The notes under the pieces: generated by a model | What the model saw: only the letters and a program-made list of their open reading frames with translations | Databases searched by the model: none | What the model was told of the DNA's origin: nothing | Made by a program: the position numbers and the translations under genes | Shown here: one piece after another, positions 1-7,422 of the stretch | How the letters are laid out: the number at the start of each line of letters is the position of its first letter | Numbering within the stretch: the stretch's first letter is position 1 | Origin: Rhodospirillaceae bacterium | GTDB taxonomy: Bacteria; Pseudomonadota; Alphaproteobacteria; Dongiales; Dongiaceae | Length of the DNA stretch: 27,599 bases | Assembly (NCBI GenBank): GCA_016794075.1 | Contig: JAEUKU010000094.1 | Location: forward strand, 1 to 27,599 | Direction of reading: 5' to 3'

Positions 1-50
1 TGAGCGACGCAATGCTGAACATCCGGGCCATCATCATCTCCCCGCTATGA
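1..50 (+). CDS. Possible 3' end of an upstream gene (partial)
   Basis: The frame beginning at position 3 is open from the window edge and ends with TGA at 48-50, giving a tail that reads SDAMLNIRAIIISPL. It would be the C-terminus of a plus-strand gene converging on cobT, whose stop lies 30 bases away. With only 16 codons visible, neither the coding status nor the family can be judged. It may simply be intergenic sequence. Confidence 0.2.
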   Translation, partial: SDAMLNIRAIIISPL

Positions 51-79
51 GGCGCAGCGACCGTCCGCGCCGCTGAAAT

Positions 80-1951
80 CTAATGCGCCGCGACCCATTT
101 GCGCGCCGCTTGCCGGCCACGCGGGCCGGAATCTTCCTCGAACAGGGCGGCGAGCTGTTCCAGCACGGTGCCGCCGAGCTGCTCGGCGTCGACGATGGTG
201 ACGGCGCGGCGGTAGTAGCGGGTCACGTCGTGGCCGATGCCGATGGCGAGCAGCTCGATGTTGGAGCGCGTCTCGATCCAGTCGATCACCTCGCGCAGAT
301 GCTGCTCGAGGTAGTTACCGGGATTCACGGACAGCGTGGAATCGTCGACCGGCGCGCCGTCGGAGATGACCATGAGGATCCGGCGCTGCTCGCTGCGCTG
401 GACCAGACGGTTATGCGCCCAGAGCAGCGCCTCGCCGTCGATGTTCTCCTTGAGGATACCCTCGCGCAGCATCAGGCCGAGATTCTTGCGCGCGCGGCGC
501 CAGGGGGCGTCGGCCGGCTTGTAGACGATGTGGCGCAGATCGTTGAGGCGGCCGGGATTGCTAGGCTTGCCCGCATTGATCCAGGCCTCGCGCGACTGGC
601 CACCCTTCCACATCCGCGTGGTGAAGCCGAGGATCTCCACCTTCACGCCGCAGCGTTCCAGCGTGCGGGCGAGGATGTCGCCGGTCATCGCGGCGACGGT
701 GATCGGCCGGCCGCGCATGGAGCCGGAATTGTCGATGAGCAGGCTCACCACCGTGTCGCGGAATTCGGTATCGGTCTCGCGCTTGTAGGAGAGCGGCAGC
801 TCCGGATTGGCGATGATGCGCGGCAGGCGCTTGCTGTCGAGCAGGCCTTCCTCCAGGTCGAAGACCCAGGAGCGGTTCTGCTTGGCGAGCAGGCGGCGCT
901 GCAGGCGGTTGGCGAGCTTCGCCACCACGGTCTGCAGGCTGACCAGCTGCTGGTCCAGCAGCGCGCGCAGGCGGGTGAGCTCGTCGGGGTCGCAGAGTTC
1001 GTGCGCCTCCACGACCTCGTCATATTGCGTGGTGAAGCTCTTATAGGCCGGCTCGTTGCGGCGGCGCTGGATCGGCCCGTCGTCGCGGCGGCCGGGATTG
1101 CCCGGCTGCTCCTCGCCGCCCTGGGCCGGCATCTCCATGTCCTGCTCGCCCGAATCCATCTCCTGGGCGTCAGATTCGGCCTCCTGCTGCGCGTCCATTT
1201 GTGCATCGGCTTCCGATTGCTGCTGCTTGCCGCTCTTCTGCTGCGGCTGCTGCTGCTTGTTCGGGTCCTGCTGATCCTCGCTGTCCTCTTCGTCGCGCTC
1301 GCTCTCCAGCTCCTCCTCGGTCTGCTCCAGCTCCATGTCGGAGAGCAGGCGGCGAACCGCCTTGGCGAAGGCGCGCTGGCTGTCGAGCTTGTCCTTGAGG
1401 TGGGAGATGTCCTCCAGCACTTTCTGGGCGAAGTCGCTGCGCCAGGCATTGACCATGGCCTTGGCTGACTCGGGCACCGCCTCGCCGGTCACCGCCTCGC
1501 GCACCATCAGGCGCAAGACCTCGGGCAGATTGGCATCCTCGCGCGAATTGATGCGGGCATAGCCCTTCACCCGGCACTGCTCCTCGAGGGCCGCGCGCAG
1601 ATTCTGCTTCACGCCCGCCATCTTCTTGGCGCCGAGCGCTTCGCAGCGCGCCTGCTCGACAGCGTTGAAGACGTCGCGCGCCATCGGCGATTTCGGGCAT
1701 TCGCGCGCATGCACCTTGGCATTGTGGTGCTTCAGCTTCAGCGCGATGGAATCGGCCTCGCCGCGGGTCTGCGCGACCTCGGCCGCCGGCAGGTTCTTGG
1801 CCGGCAGCGGCAGGCGCGCCTCGGTGCCGAGCAAGGCCGCCGGGCCGGGCGCGAAGCTCGCTTGCAGGTCCGGCCGGTCCGAGATCGCCCGCATCGCCGC
1901 ACCCGTGGCGCGGCGGAACTCCTCGACGGCGTTGCCGGGTTTGTTGCTCAT
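80..1951 (-). CDS. cobT: Cobaltochelatase subunit CobT (aerobic, VWA subunit)
   Basis: This is the VWA-domain subunit of the ATP-dependent cobaltochelatase (CobN-CobS-CobT), which inserts cobalt into hydrogenobyrinic a,c-diamide in aerobic cobalamin synthesis in the cytoplasm. The 623-residue product has the family layout: an N-terminal CobT domain (about 1-200), a long acidic and glutamine-rich linker (about 205-290, with runs of E, D and Q), and a C-terminal von Willebrand A domain. A canonical MIDAS is visible: DNSGS at 407-411, Thr423 and the SDG at 530-532. The ATG start at 1951 is followed by a conserved-looking N-terminus. It lies 15 bases downstream of cobS, so the two are almost certainly one transcript. 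The CobN catalytic subunit is not in the window. The acidic linker matches similar linkers in chelatase D subunits (ChlD/BchD). Confidence 0.95.
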   Translation of the reverse strand: MSNKPGNAVEEFRRATGAAMRAISDRPDLQASFAPGPAALLGTEARLPLPAKNLPAAEVAQTRGEADSIALKLKHHNAKVHARECPKSPMARDVFNAVEQARCEALGAKKMAGVKQNLRAALEEQCRVKGYARINSREDANLPEVLRLMVREAVTGEAVPESAKAMVNAWRSDFAQKVLEDISHLKDKLDSQRAFAKAVRRLLSDMELEQTEEELESERDEEDSEDQQDPNKQQQPQQKSGKQQQSEADAQMDAQQEAESDAQEMDSGEQDMEMPAQGGEEQPGNPGRRDDGPIQRRRNEPAYKSFTTQYDEVVEAHELCDPDELTRLRALLDQQLVSLQTVVAKLANRLQRRLLAKQNRSWVFDLEEGLLDSKRLPRIIANPELPLSYKRETDTEFRDTVVSLLIDNSGSMRGRPITVAAMTGDILARTLERCGVKVEILGFTTRMWKGGQSREAWINAGKPSNPGRLNDLRHIVYKPADAPWRRARKNLGLMLREGILKENIDGEALLWAHNRLVQRSEQRRILMVISDGAPVDDSTLSVNPGNYLEQHLREVIDWIETRSNIELLAIGIGHDVTRYYRRAVTIVDAEQLGGTVLEQLAALFEEDSGPRGRQAARKWVAAH

Positions 1952-1966
1952 CGGACTCCCGGCGGC

Positions 1967-2962
1967 CTAGGCCAGCTGCACCTTGCCGGCGCTGTCCTTC
2001 AAATCGAGGCCGAAGCAGCGCTGGAAGTATTCCGCCACCACCGGCCGCTCCAGCTCGTCGCACTTGTTGAGGAACGAGACGCGGAAGGCGAAACCGACAT
2101 CCTTGAAGATGCGCGCGTTCTCCGCCCAGGTGATGACCGTGCGCGGGCTCATGACGGTGGAGATGTCGCCGTTGATGAAGCCGGCGCGGGTCAGCTCGGC
2201 GCAGGCGACCATGGAATGGATGGTCTTGCGCCCCGCCTCGTTGTCATAGGTCGGCGACTTGGATAGCACGATGCCGACCTCGTCCTCGTGCGGCAGGTAG
2301 TTCAGCGTGGCGACGATGTTCCAGCGGTCCATCTGGCCCTGGTTGATCTGCTGCGTGCCGTGATAGAGGCCGGTGGTGTCGCCGAGGCCGACCGTGTTCG
2401 AGGTGGCGAACAGGCGGAAGGCCGGATGCGGGCGGATGACGCGGTTCTGGTCCAAGAGGGTCAGCTTGCCCTCGACCTCCAGCACGCGCTGGATCACGAA
2501 CATCACGTCCGGGCGGCCGGCGTCGTATTCGTCGAAGACCAGCGCGGTCGGATGCTGCAGCGCCCAGGGCAGCAGGCCCTCGCGGTATTCGGTCACCTGC
2601 TTGCCGTCGCGCAGCACGATGGCGTCCTTGCCGATCAGATCGATGCGGCTGATGTGGCTGTCGAGGTTGACGCGGATGCAGGGCCAGTTGAGGCGCGCCG
2701 CGACCTGCTCGATATGGGTCGACTTGCCGGTGCCGTGATAGCCCTGGATCATGACGCGGCGGTTGTAGGCAAAGCCCGCCAGGATCGCCATCGTGGTGTC
2801 ATGGTCGAAGCGGTAGCTTTCGTCGACGTCCGGCACATGCTCGGTGCGCTGGCTGAAGCTCGGCACCTGCATGTCGGAATCGAGCCCGAAGACCTGCCGC
2901 ACCGAAATGGTGATGTCGGGCAAGGCGGTCTTTTCCGCGGGGGCTGCGGTCGTGTTCGCCAT
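1967..2962 (-). CDS. cobS: Cobaltochelatase subunit CobS (AAA+ ATPase)
   Basis: This is the AAA+ ATPase subunit of aerobic cobaltochelatase. It forms a ring complex with CobT that powers cobalt insertion by CobN. The 331-residue length is usual for the family. Visible motifs are Walker A GYHGTGKST at 74-82, Walker B LVFDEYD at 141-147 and a sensor-1 type ATSN at 186-189. The N-terminus (MANTTAAPAEK) leads into the CobS N-terminal segment with VRQVFGLDSD. cobS is the first gene of the cobS-cobT pair. The 293 bases in front of it, after the J-domain gene, contain a 27-base tandem repeat. I did not recognise a cobalamin riboswitch there, so no B12 control can be claimed from the sequence. Confidence 0.95.
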   Translation of the reverse strand: MANTTAAPAEKTALPDITISVRQVFGLDSDMQVPSFSQRTEHVPDVDESYRFDHDTTMAILAGFAYNRRVMIQGYHGTGKSTHIEQVAARLNWPCIRVNLDSHISRIDLIGKDAIVLRDGKQVTEYREGLLPWALQHPTALVFDEYDAGRPDVMFVIQRVLEVEGKLTLLDQNRVIRPHPAFRLFATSNTVGLGDTTGLYHGTQQINQGQMDRWNIVATLNYLPHEDEVGIVLSKSPTYDNEAGRKTIHSMVACAELTRAGFINGDISTVMSPRTVITWAENARIFKDVGFAFRVSFLNKCDELERPVVAEYFQRCFGLDLKDSAGKVQLA

Positions 2963-3060
2963 CTCTTAAACCCTTGTCGCAAAAGTGAAGCGGTGTTCTA
3001 GCCGATTCCGGGAGGTCAATCCAGGCCACAGCCGGATTGGGGATTTGCAGCGGGGACAAC

Positions 3061-3141
3061 CCAGGAATGCGCGCTGTCCTCGCCCGGCCAGGAATGCGCG
3101 CCGTCCGCGCCCGGCCAGGAATGCGCGCCGTCCGCGCGCCG
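3061..3141. repeat. Three tandem copies of a 27-base repeat upstream of cobS
   Basis: Copies start at 3061, 3088 and 3115. Each begins CCAGGAATGCGCGC and ends in CGCCCGG or a close variant. The second and third copies are nearly identical and the first differs by two bases (CTGTCCTC against CCGTCCGC). The array lies in the J-domain gene to cobS gap, about 100-160 bases upstream of the cobS start. The unit is a multiple of three, so it reads open in several frames (for example RARTARIPG repeated on the minus strand), but no start or ribosome site supports translation. Confidence 0.85.
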
Positions 3142-3192
3142 GGCGAGGCGCGGCAATTGCCCCGATACAATCTGTGCCTATTGAAATGGCGC

Positions 3193-3242
3193 AAAACCGG
3201 CGGTTTTCAACCCCGCAGCGCCGCGGCCCCATCATCGGGCCG
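3193..3242 (-). terminator. Hairpins after the J-domain gene (weak terminator candidate)
   Basis: Two short inverted repeats follow the J-domain stop codon on the minus strand. One is CGGCCC (3224-3229) with GGGCCG (3237-3242) around a 7-base loop. The other is AAAACC (3193-3198) with GGTTTT (3202-3207) around a 3-base loop. The second ends in a T run when read on the minus strand. Neither has a long GC stem plus U-tract, so transcription may well continue into cobS. Confidence 0.25.
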
Positions 3243-3255
3243 GGCGGTCGTGGGG

Positions 3256-3933
3256 TCAGCCGAGGGCGGCGGTCTTCAGGGTGGAATAGGCCTGGTTGAC
3301 CACCTTCAGGCGCTCCTCGGCCGCCTTGTCGCCGCCATTGGCGTCCGGGTGCAGGCGCTTCACCAGGGAGCGGTAGCGGGCGCGGATCTCGTCCATGGTC
3401 ACCGGCGGGATCAACTCGAGGATGGCCAGCGCCTGCTCTTCCTTGCTGAGGCGGGAGTTGCGGCGCTGCGCCTCGCGCTGGCGCTTCTGGCGCGCCTGCT
3501 TGGCGCCGTCGATCGCCTCGGCCACGTCCTCGGGGATGAAATCCGCATTGACCGTGTAGCTGCGTCCGCGGGGCCCGTGCGCGCCCCATTTGCCGAGCGG
3601 CCAGGTCGGCCGGCCGCCGACGATGTCGTTGCGCACCTGGCGCTCGATCTCGCGCTCGGTCATGCCGGCGTAATAATCCCAGGTCTTGTTGTATTCGCGG
3701 ACGTGGTCGAGACAGAACCAGTAGTACTCGTTCAGATGATCGCGCGATTTCGGCGCGCGGTAGATGCCGGGTTCCTTGCACTCCGGATGCTGGCAATGGG
3801 TCGGCTGGGGCGGCGGCTCCGGCTCGTAGAAGCGCGCGCGGCGCTTGCGCGGCGCCTCGCTGCCCGAAGATTGCGGTGAGGATTGCGGCGGCCGCTCCGA
3901 GGCGCGCATCTTTCGCGTGTCGAACTTGTTCAT
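3256..3933 (-). CDS. J-domain (DnaJ-like) protein with N-terminal Cys/His cluster
   Basis: This is a probable DnaJ-family co-chaperone that stimulates DnaK ATPase. The J domain sits at the C-terminus (about 168-222 of 225) and contains the essential HPD tripeptide at 195-197 (LHPDAN). The N-terminal part has a possible metal-binding cluster: Cys47-x4-Cys52 (CQHPEC) and Cys74-x2-His77 (CLDH). The central region is basic and helical (about 138-170). This is not the classical DnaJ layout, because the J domain is C-terminal and there is no G/F region or CxxCxGxG zinc domain. A J-domain gene upstream of cobS is, from memory, a recurrent alphaproteobacterial arrangement. That hints at a chaperone role near cobaltochelatase, but nothing in the sequence proves it. 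The ATG at 3933 gives the longest sensible protein. Confidence 0.85.
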   Translation of the reverse strand: MNKFDTRKMRASERPPQSSPQSSGSEAPRKRRARFYEPEPPPQPTHCQHPECKEPGIYRAPKSRDHLNEYYWFCLDHVREYNKTWDYYAGMTEREIERQVRNDIVGGRPTWPLGKWGAHGPRGRSYTVNADFIPEDVAEAIDGAKQARQKRQREAQRRNSRLSKEEQALAILELIPPVTMDEIRARYRSLVKRLHPDANGGDKAAEERLKVVNQAYSTLKTAALG

Positions 3934-3990
3934 TGTGGGAGTATGCGAAGCCGCTCTGCCACTGGCAAGCGAAAGGCGATCTTCAGCCCC

Positions 3991-4917
3991 TCAGATCTGG
4001 CGGCGCCGCGCATCGCCAAGGGCGATCGCCGCCACGCCCAGGAAAATCAGCACACCGCCCAGGATCAGGCTCGGCGGCAGGGCTTCGCCCAGCCACAAAG
4101 TCGAGGCGATCAACCCCCAGGACGGCACGGCGAGATAGGAGAGCGAGATCGTGCTGGACGGGAGCGCGCGCTGCAAACTGACCGAGGCCCAGAAGGCGAA
4201 GGCGGTCGCGAGCGGGCCGTTATAGAGCACCATCCAGATCAGCTGCCAGTTCCAGTCGGCGTGGAACGGGCCCTCGACGCTCCAGGCGACGAGGCCGAGC
4301 GGCACGATCAGCACCGCCATCTGGATCGGCGCCAGTTGCAGCGGCGAGAGATGCCACCGGTGCCGCCGCGTGTGCAGGATCGCCGCCGCCCACAGCATCG
4401 CGCCGATCAGCAGCAGCCCGTTGCCGATCAGCTGGTGGCGGTCCGACCAGTCGATGCTGGCCGGATTGAGCAGCACGACGAGGCCGGCGAGGCCGGCCGC
4501 CATGCCGAGCGCGCGCCAGCGCGTGAGCTTCTCGCCGAACAGCAGGATCGCCGCCGGCAGCACCCAGAGCGGCGAGGTATACGCGAGGATGGCCGAGCGC
4601 CCGGCCGGGATGAACTGCAGGCCGATGGTGGTCAGCATCATGAACAGGCCCATCTGCATGATCGATACCGACCAGATGACCGGCCAATCCGCCTTGGTCG
4701 GCTTGGCGAGGCGCCCGGTCGCGGCGAGGAAGCCGAACAGGCAGAGCGCGCCGAGCGCTAGGCGTACCACCACGAACCAGATCGGCGGCATCAGCTGCAC
4801 GACCATTTTCATGATCGGCCAGTTGAGGCCCCAGATCAGGACCAGGCCGACGAACACCGCATAGGCGGTGCCGCGGGAGAGGGGGGCATGGGCGGGCGGT
4901 GCCGGCGCAAAAGGCAT
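3991..4917 (-). CDS. EamA/DMT-superfamily transporter
   Basis: This 308-residue inner-membrane protein is built almost entirely of hydrophobic segments, consistent with the ten-helix drug/metabolite transporter fold made of two EamA repeats. Family-like stretches include the first-helix GLVLIWGLNWPIMK and the paired small-residue motifs in repeat 2 (LSYLAVPSWGLIAS, then WLGEALPPSLILGGVLIFLG). Substrates of such exporters (amino acids, nucleotides, drugs) cannot be read from sequence. The C-terminus ends in a short basic tail. It lies upstream of the J-domain gene on the same strand with a 57-base gap and is divergent from bolA, with 76 bases between the two starts. Confidence 0.9.
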   Translation of the reverse strand: MPFAPAPPAHAPLSRGTAYAVFVGLVLIWGLNWPIMKMVVQLMPPIWFVVVRLALGALCLFGFLAATGRLAKPTKADWPVIWSVSIMQMGLFMMLTTIGLQFIPAGRSAILAYTSPLWVLPAAILLFGEKLTRWRALGMAAGLAGLVVLLNPASIDWSDRHQLIGNGLLLIGAMLWAAAILHTRRHRWHLSPLQLAPIQMAVLIVPLGLVAWSVEGPFHADWNWQLIWMVLYNGPLATAFAFWASVSLQRALPSSTISLSYLAVPSWGLIASTLWLGEALPPSLILGGVLIFLGVAAIALGDARRRQI

Positions 4918-4993
4918 GTGAAGGCGTCACTTGCGGGCTGGGCCGGCGGCCTGCTAGGCAGGGACGCGCCGGCGGGTTGAGCGTGAACCGGAA

Positions 4994-5275
4994 ATGGGCG
5001 GCATCATGGGACAGATGGCGGAACGGATCGAACGCAAATTGCGCATGGCTTTCCAGCCGGAAACGCTGAGCGTCGTGGACGAGAGCGAGCAGCATCGCGG
5101 CCATGGCGGCTGGCGCGAAGGCGGCGAGACGCATTTCCGCGTCGAGATCACCGCCAAGGCCTTCGCCGGCAAGTCGCGCGTCGAGCGCCAGCGCGCGGTC
5201 TATCAGGTGCTGGCCGAGGAGCTCGCGGGCCAGGTGCATGCGCTCGCGCTCAGCGCCAACGCGCCGCAGGGGTAG
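4994..5275 (+). CDS. BolA-family protein
   Basis: This small BolA-fold protein (93 residues from this start) belongs to a family that binds [2Fe-2S] clusters together with monothiol glutaredoxins and acts in iron regulation or stress morphology. The family signature is clear: VVDESEQHRGHGG near residues 32-44, with the conserved histidines, then THFRVEITAKAFAGKSRVER and the QRAVYQVLAEEL helix. The start is uncertain. In-frame ATGs at 4994, 5006 and 5015 all precede IERKL, and the last has a GGGA four bases upstream. It is a single-gene unit facing the convergent DUF2889 gene, with a palindromic repeat between them that may end its transcript. Confidence 0.92.
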   Translation: MGGIMGQMAERIERKLRMAFQPETLSVVDESEQHRGHGGWREGGETHFRVEITAKAFAGKSRVERQRAVYQVLAEELAGQVHALALSANAPQG

Positions 5276-5288
5276 CCTCACAAATAAT

Positions 5289-5392
5289 CGTCATTGCCGG
5301 ACTTGACCCGGCGATCCAAGTTTCAGTGAACTTCCGTCCCGGCAAACTTGGATTACCGGGTCTCGCCGCTGCGCGGCGGCCCGGTAATGACG
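5289..5392. repeat. Palindromic intergenic repeat, copy 1
   Basis: This 104-base element is bounded by near-perfect inverted ends, CGTCATTGCCGG (from 5289) and CCGGTAATGACG (to 5392). An inner pair is built on ATCCAAGTTT and AAACTTGGAT, and a small GC hairpin (GCCGC TGC GCGGC) lies near the right end. It can fold into one long stem. It sits between the 3' ends of bolA and the DUF2889 gene. A second copy lies at 27081-27186 in the opposite orientation. Translated fragments such as TWIAGSSPAMT seen across such elements are artefacts. The element is non-coding and may act as a bidirectional terminator. Confidence 0.85.
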
Positions 5393-5415
5393 AGAGAATG
5401 GGATAGAGCCGTGGA

Positions 5416-6060
5416 TTATTCCCGTTCGCGATAGAACTCCGGCCAGTGCGATTTGACGATCTCGCCGTCGCTGGCGAGCGCGTGGCAGGAATCGATGAAG
5501 CCGGGTTTCTTGCCCGGCGCCGGCGCCTCGGCCGGCGGGCCATCGGCCTGGCTCAAGCCGGCCTCGCGCTTCTGGCGTTCCTTCCAGCCGTAGAGAGTCT
5601 GGAAGGCGACGGTCGCCATGGCGCGGAGCATCTCGACATGATGCACGCAGCCGTGATGGCCGCCGAATTTCTCGCTGAGCAGCCGCGTCCAGCCTTTGCT
5701 GATGTGGTGGCCCTTGAGCGCGGCGAAGCTGGGCGTGATGGCGCCGCAGATCTCGTAGGGGCTGGCGGTCGTCACCACCTCGACGTCGTGGATCAGGAAA
5801 TGCTCGTCGAGGGTCAGGCGGATGCGCATGTCGTGCAGCGGATCGTCGACCGGCACGATGCCGCGCCATTCGTTGGGGAAGGCGTAGGGCTTGCGGTCCG
5901 TCATGCGGCCCTCGACGTCGAACAGGCCGTCGGCGCGGCGATAGCCGGCGAACTGGAAGTCGCGGAAATGCTGCACTTCGCGTTCGACCGGCGGCGAGAG
6001 CGCCGGCCGGCCATGCTCAGCGCGGGTGAAATCCGCCGCCGCCTCGCGGGATGCGGTCAT
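5416..6060 (-). CDS. DUF2889 domain-containing protein
   Basis: This 214-residue soluble protein of unknown function resembles the DUF2889 family. Features I associate with the family are the N-terminal basic stretch with HFRDFQFAGYRRADGLFDVEGRM split over residues 31-53, the DPLHDMRIRLTLDE segment, the ASPYEICGAITPSF region and the HHGCVHHVEMLRAMATVAFQTLYG segment with clustered His and Cys that could bind a metal. There is no signal peptide or membrane helix. It follows the CorC/HlyC-type gene by 16 bases on the same strand, so it is likely the last gene of the aroK-aroB-corC-like unit. A function cannot be inferred from this context. Confidence 0.85.
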   Translation of the reverse strand: MTASREAAADFTRAEHGRPALSPPVEREVQHFRDFQFAGYRRADGLFDVEGRMTDRKPYAFPNEWRGIVPVDDPLHDMRIRLTLDEHFLIHDVEVVTTASPYEICGAITPSFAALKGHHISKGWTRLLSEKFGGHHGCVHHVEMLRAMATVAFQTLYGWKERQKREAGLSQADGPPAEAPAPGKKPGFIDSCHALASDGEIVKSHWPEFYRERE

Positions 6061-6076
6061 GGTTCTCTCCTGCGTG

Positions 6077-7375
6077 CTACTTGGCCGCGCTCGCCGCCGC
6101 GTCCGTCTTGCCCTTGTCGAGCGGCGTCACCCGGATGCGCCGGATCTGGTTGCGCTGGCGCTCCAGGATCTCGAAGCGCAGGCCGTAGAAGCTGAACACC
6201 TGGCCGGGCAGCGGGATCTGCCGCGCCTCGTGCAGCACCAGGCCGGCAAGGGTCGAAGCTTCCTCATCCGGCAGGTTCCAGTCGAATTCGCGGTTGAGGT
6301 CGCGGAGCGTCACGCTGCCGTCGATGATGAAGCTGCCTTCCTCTTCCTGCACCACGCCCTCGACTTTCATGTCGTGCTCGTCGGCGATGTCGCCGACGAT
6401 CTCCTCGATGATGTCCTCCAGTGTCACCACGCCCATCAAGGCGCCGTATTCGTCGACCACGATGGCGAAATGCTCGCGCCGGCGCTTGAAGGCCTCCAGC
6501 TGCTTCAGCAGCGTGGTGCTGTCGGGGATGAACCACGGCTTGGCGCAGAGGCTGATAATATCGAGCCCCTCCAGCTTCCACTCGTTGTTGCGCAAAGCCC
6601 GCAGCAGGCCCTTGGCATGCAGAACGCCGACGATGTTGTCGGGTTCCCCGCGCCACAGCGGGATGCGGGTGTGCGGGCTCTCCAGCACCAGCTGCACCAG
6701 GTCGCCGATCGGCAAATCGGCGTCGATGGTGGTGACGCCGCGGCGATGCACCATGATGTCGGAGACGGGCACCTCGTCGAGGTCGAGGATCGAATGCAGC
6801 ATGGCGCCGGCCTCGCGGATCTCCTCGGCCGATTCCGAATGCAGGTCGATGGCGCCGCGCAGCTCCTCGATGCTCTCCTCCGCGCCCGGCTCGCGCACGA
6901 CCTTGACGCCGAACAGGCCGAGGATGCCGTTGATGACGATCTGGGTGACGTGGGTCAGCGGATAGGTGACCCGCACCAGAGCCGAGAGCAGCGGCGCCAC
7001 GAACAGCGACATGCGCTCCGGGTTGTTGATCGCGTAGGTCTTGGGCAGCACTTCGCTGAAGATGAAGATGACGACGGTGATGCTGACGGCGGCGATCAGG
7101 GGCAGCGCGCCGCCGGCCTCGTGGAAATAGTTGGCGAAGATGACCGTGGTGATCGCGGCCGCCGCATTGTTGACGAAGGTGTTGCCGAGCAGCACCGTGG
7201 CGATGACCCGCTCCATCTGCTCCTGCATCCGCTCGACGCGCGAGGCGTTGCGGTTGCCCTGGCCGGACAGCGCATAGATGCGCGCGCGCGACGCAGCCGT
7301 CATGGCCGTCTCGGAGCCCGAGAAAAAGGCCGAGCAGCACAGCAGTGCCAATAGAGCGATGAGTTCGACAATCAT
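6077..7375 (-). CDS. CorC/HlyC (CNNM-type) membrane protein with CBS domains
   Basis: This 432-residue inner-membrane protein has an N-terminal CNNM/DUF21 transmembrane domain (about 1-190, starting MIVELIALLALLCCSAFFSG with the SGSETA motif). A paired CBS module follows at about 205-330 (VSDIMVHRRGVTTID, then IVVDEYGALMGVVTLEDIIEEIVGDI). A C-terminal CorC_HlyC transporter-associated domain completes it (about 345-425, IDGSVTLRDLNREF). Homologues take part in magnesium or cobalt efflux or homeostasis. The old hemolysin name has little functional meaning. I chose the ATG at 7375, because the reading frame stays open upstream through aroB but only this start gives the conserved N-terminus. It lies 47 bases after aroB on the same strand, an arrangement common near alphaproteobacterial aroKB. 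Confidence 0.93.
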   Translation of the reverse strand: MIVELIALLALLCCSAFFSGSETAMTAASRARIYALSGQGNRNASRVERMQEQMERVIATVLLGNTFVNNAAAAITTVIFANYFHEAGGALPLIAAVSITVVIFIFSEVLPKTYAINNPERMSLFVAPLLSALVRVTYPLTHVTQIVINGILGLFGVKVVREPGAEESIEELRGAIDLHSESAEEIREAGAMLHSILDLDEVPVSDIMVHRRGVTTIDADLPIGDLVQLVLESPHTRIPLWRGEPDNIVGVLHAKGLLRALRNNEWKLEGLDIISLCAKPWFIPDSTTLLKQLEAFKRRREHFAIVVDEYGALMGVVTLEDIIEEIVGDIADEHDMKVEGVVQEEEGSFIIDGSVTLRDLNREFDWNLPDEEASTLAGLVLHEARQIPLPGQVFSFYGLRFEILERQRNQIRRIRVTPLDKGKTDAAASAAK

Positions 7376-7422
7376 GGTCGTGATCCGATCAACCGGTGAA
7401 ATCCAAGAATTCCGATAAGCGT

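Noticed and set aside
83..1468. Long plus-strand open frame of 461 codons over cobT
   Set aside because: It is antisense to cobT, low in complexity and Leu/Ala/Gly rich, with no family motif. It arises from the GC-rich codon bias of cobT.
1170..2063. Minus-strand 297-codon frame across the cobS-cobT junction
   Set aside because: It is an alternative frame of cobT and cobS, with Arg/Ala/Gly composition and no recognisable domain.
2288..3001. Plus-strand 237-codon frame over cobS
   Set aside because: It is antisense to a fully motif-supported cobS and has no motif of its own.
3061..3141. 27-base tandem repeat as a CRISPR array
   Set aside because: The copies are directly contiguous with no spacers, only three in number, and no cas gene is present.
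2963..3255. Cobalamin riboswitch before cobS
   Set aside because: I looked for the B12-box-like conserved stretch and a long multi-stem leader and did not see them. Only the repeat and short hairpins are present.
5250..5543. Small open frame across the palindromic repeat (TWIAGSSPAMT)
   Set aside because: This is a common translation artefact of the repeat, with no start context. The same peptide appears in copy 2 at 27145-27345.
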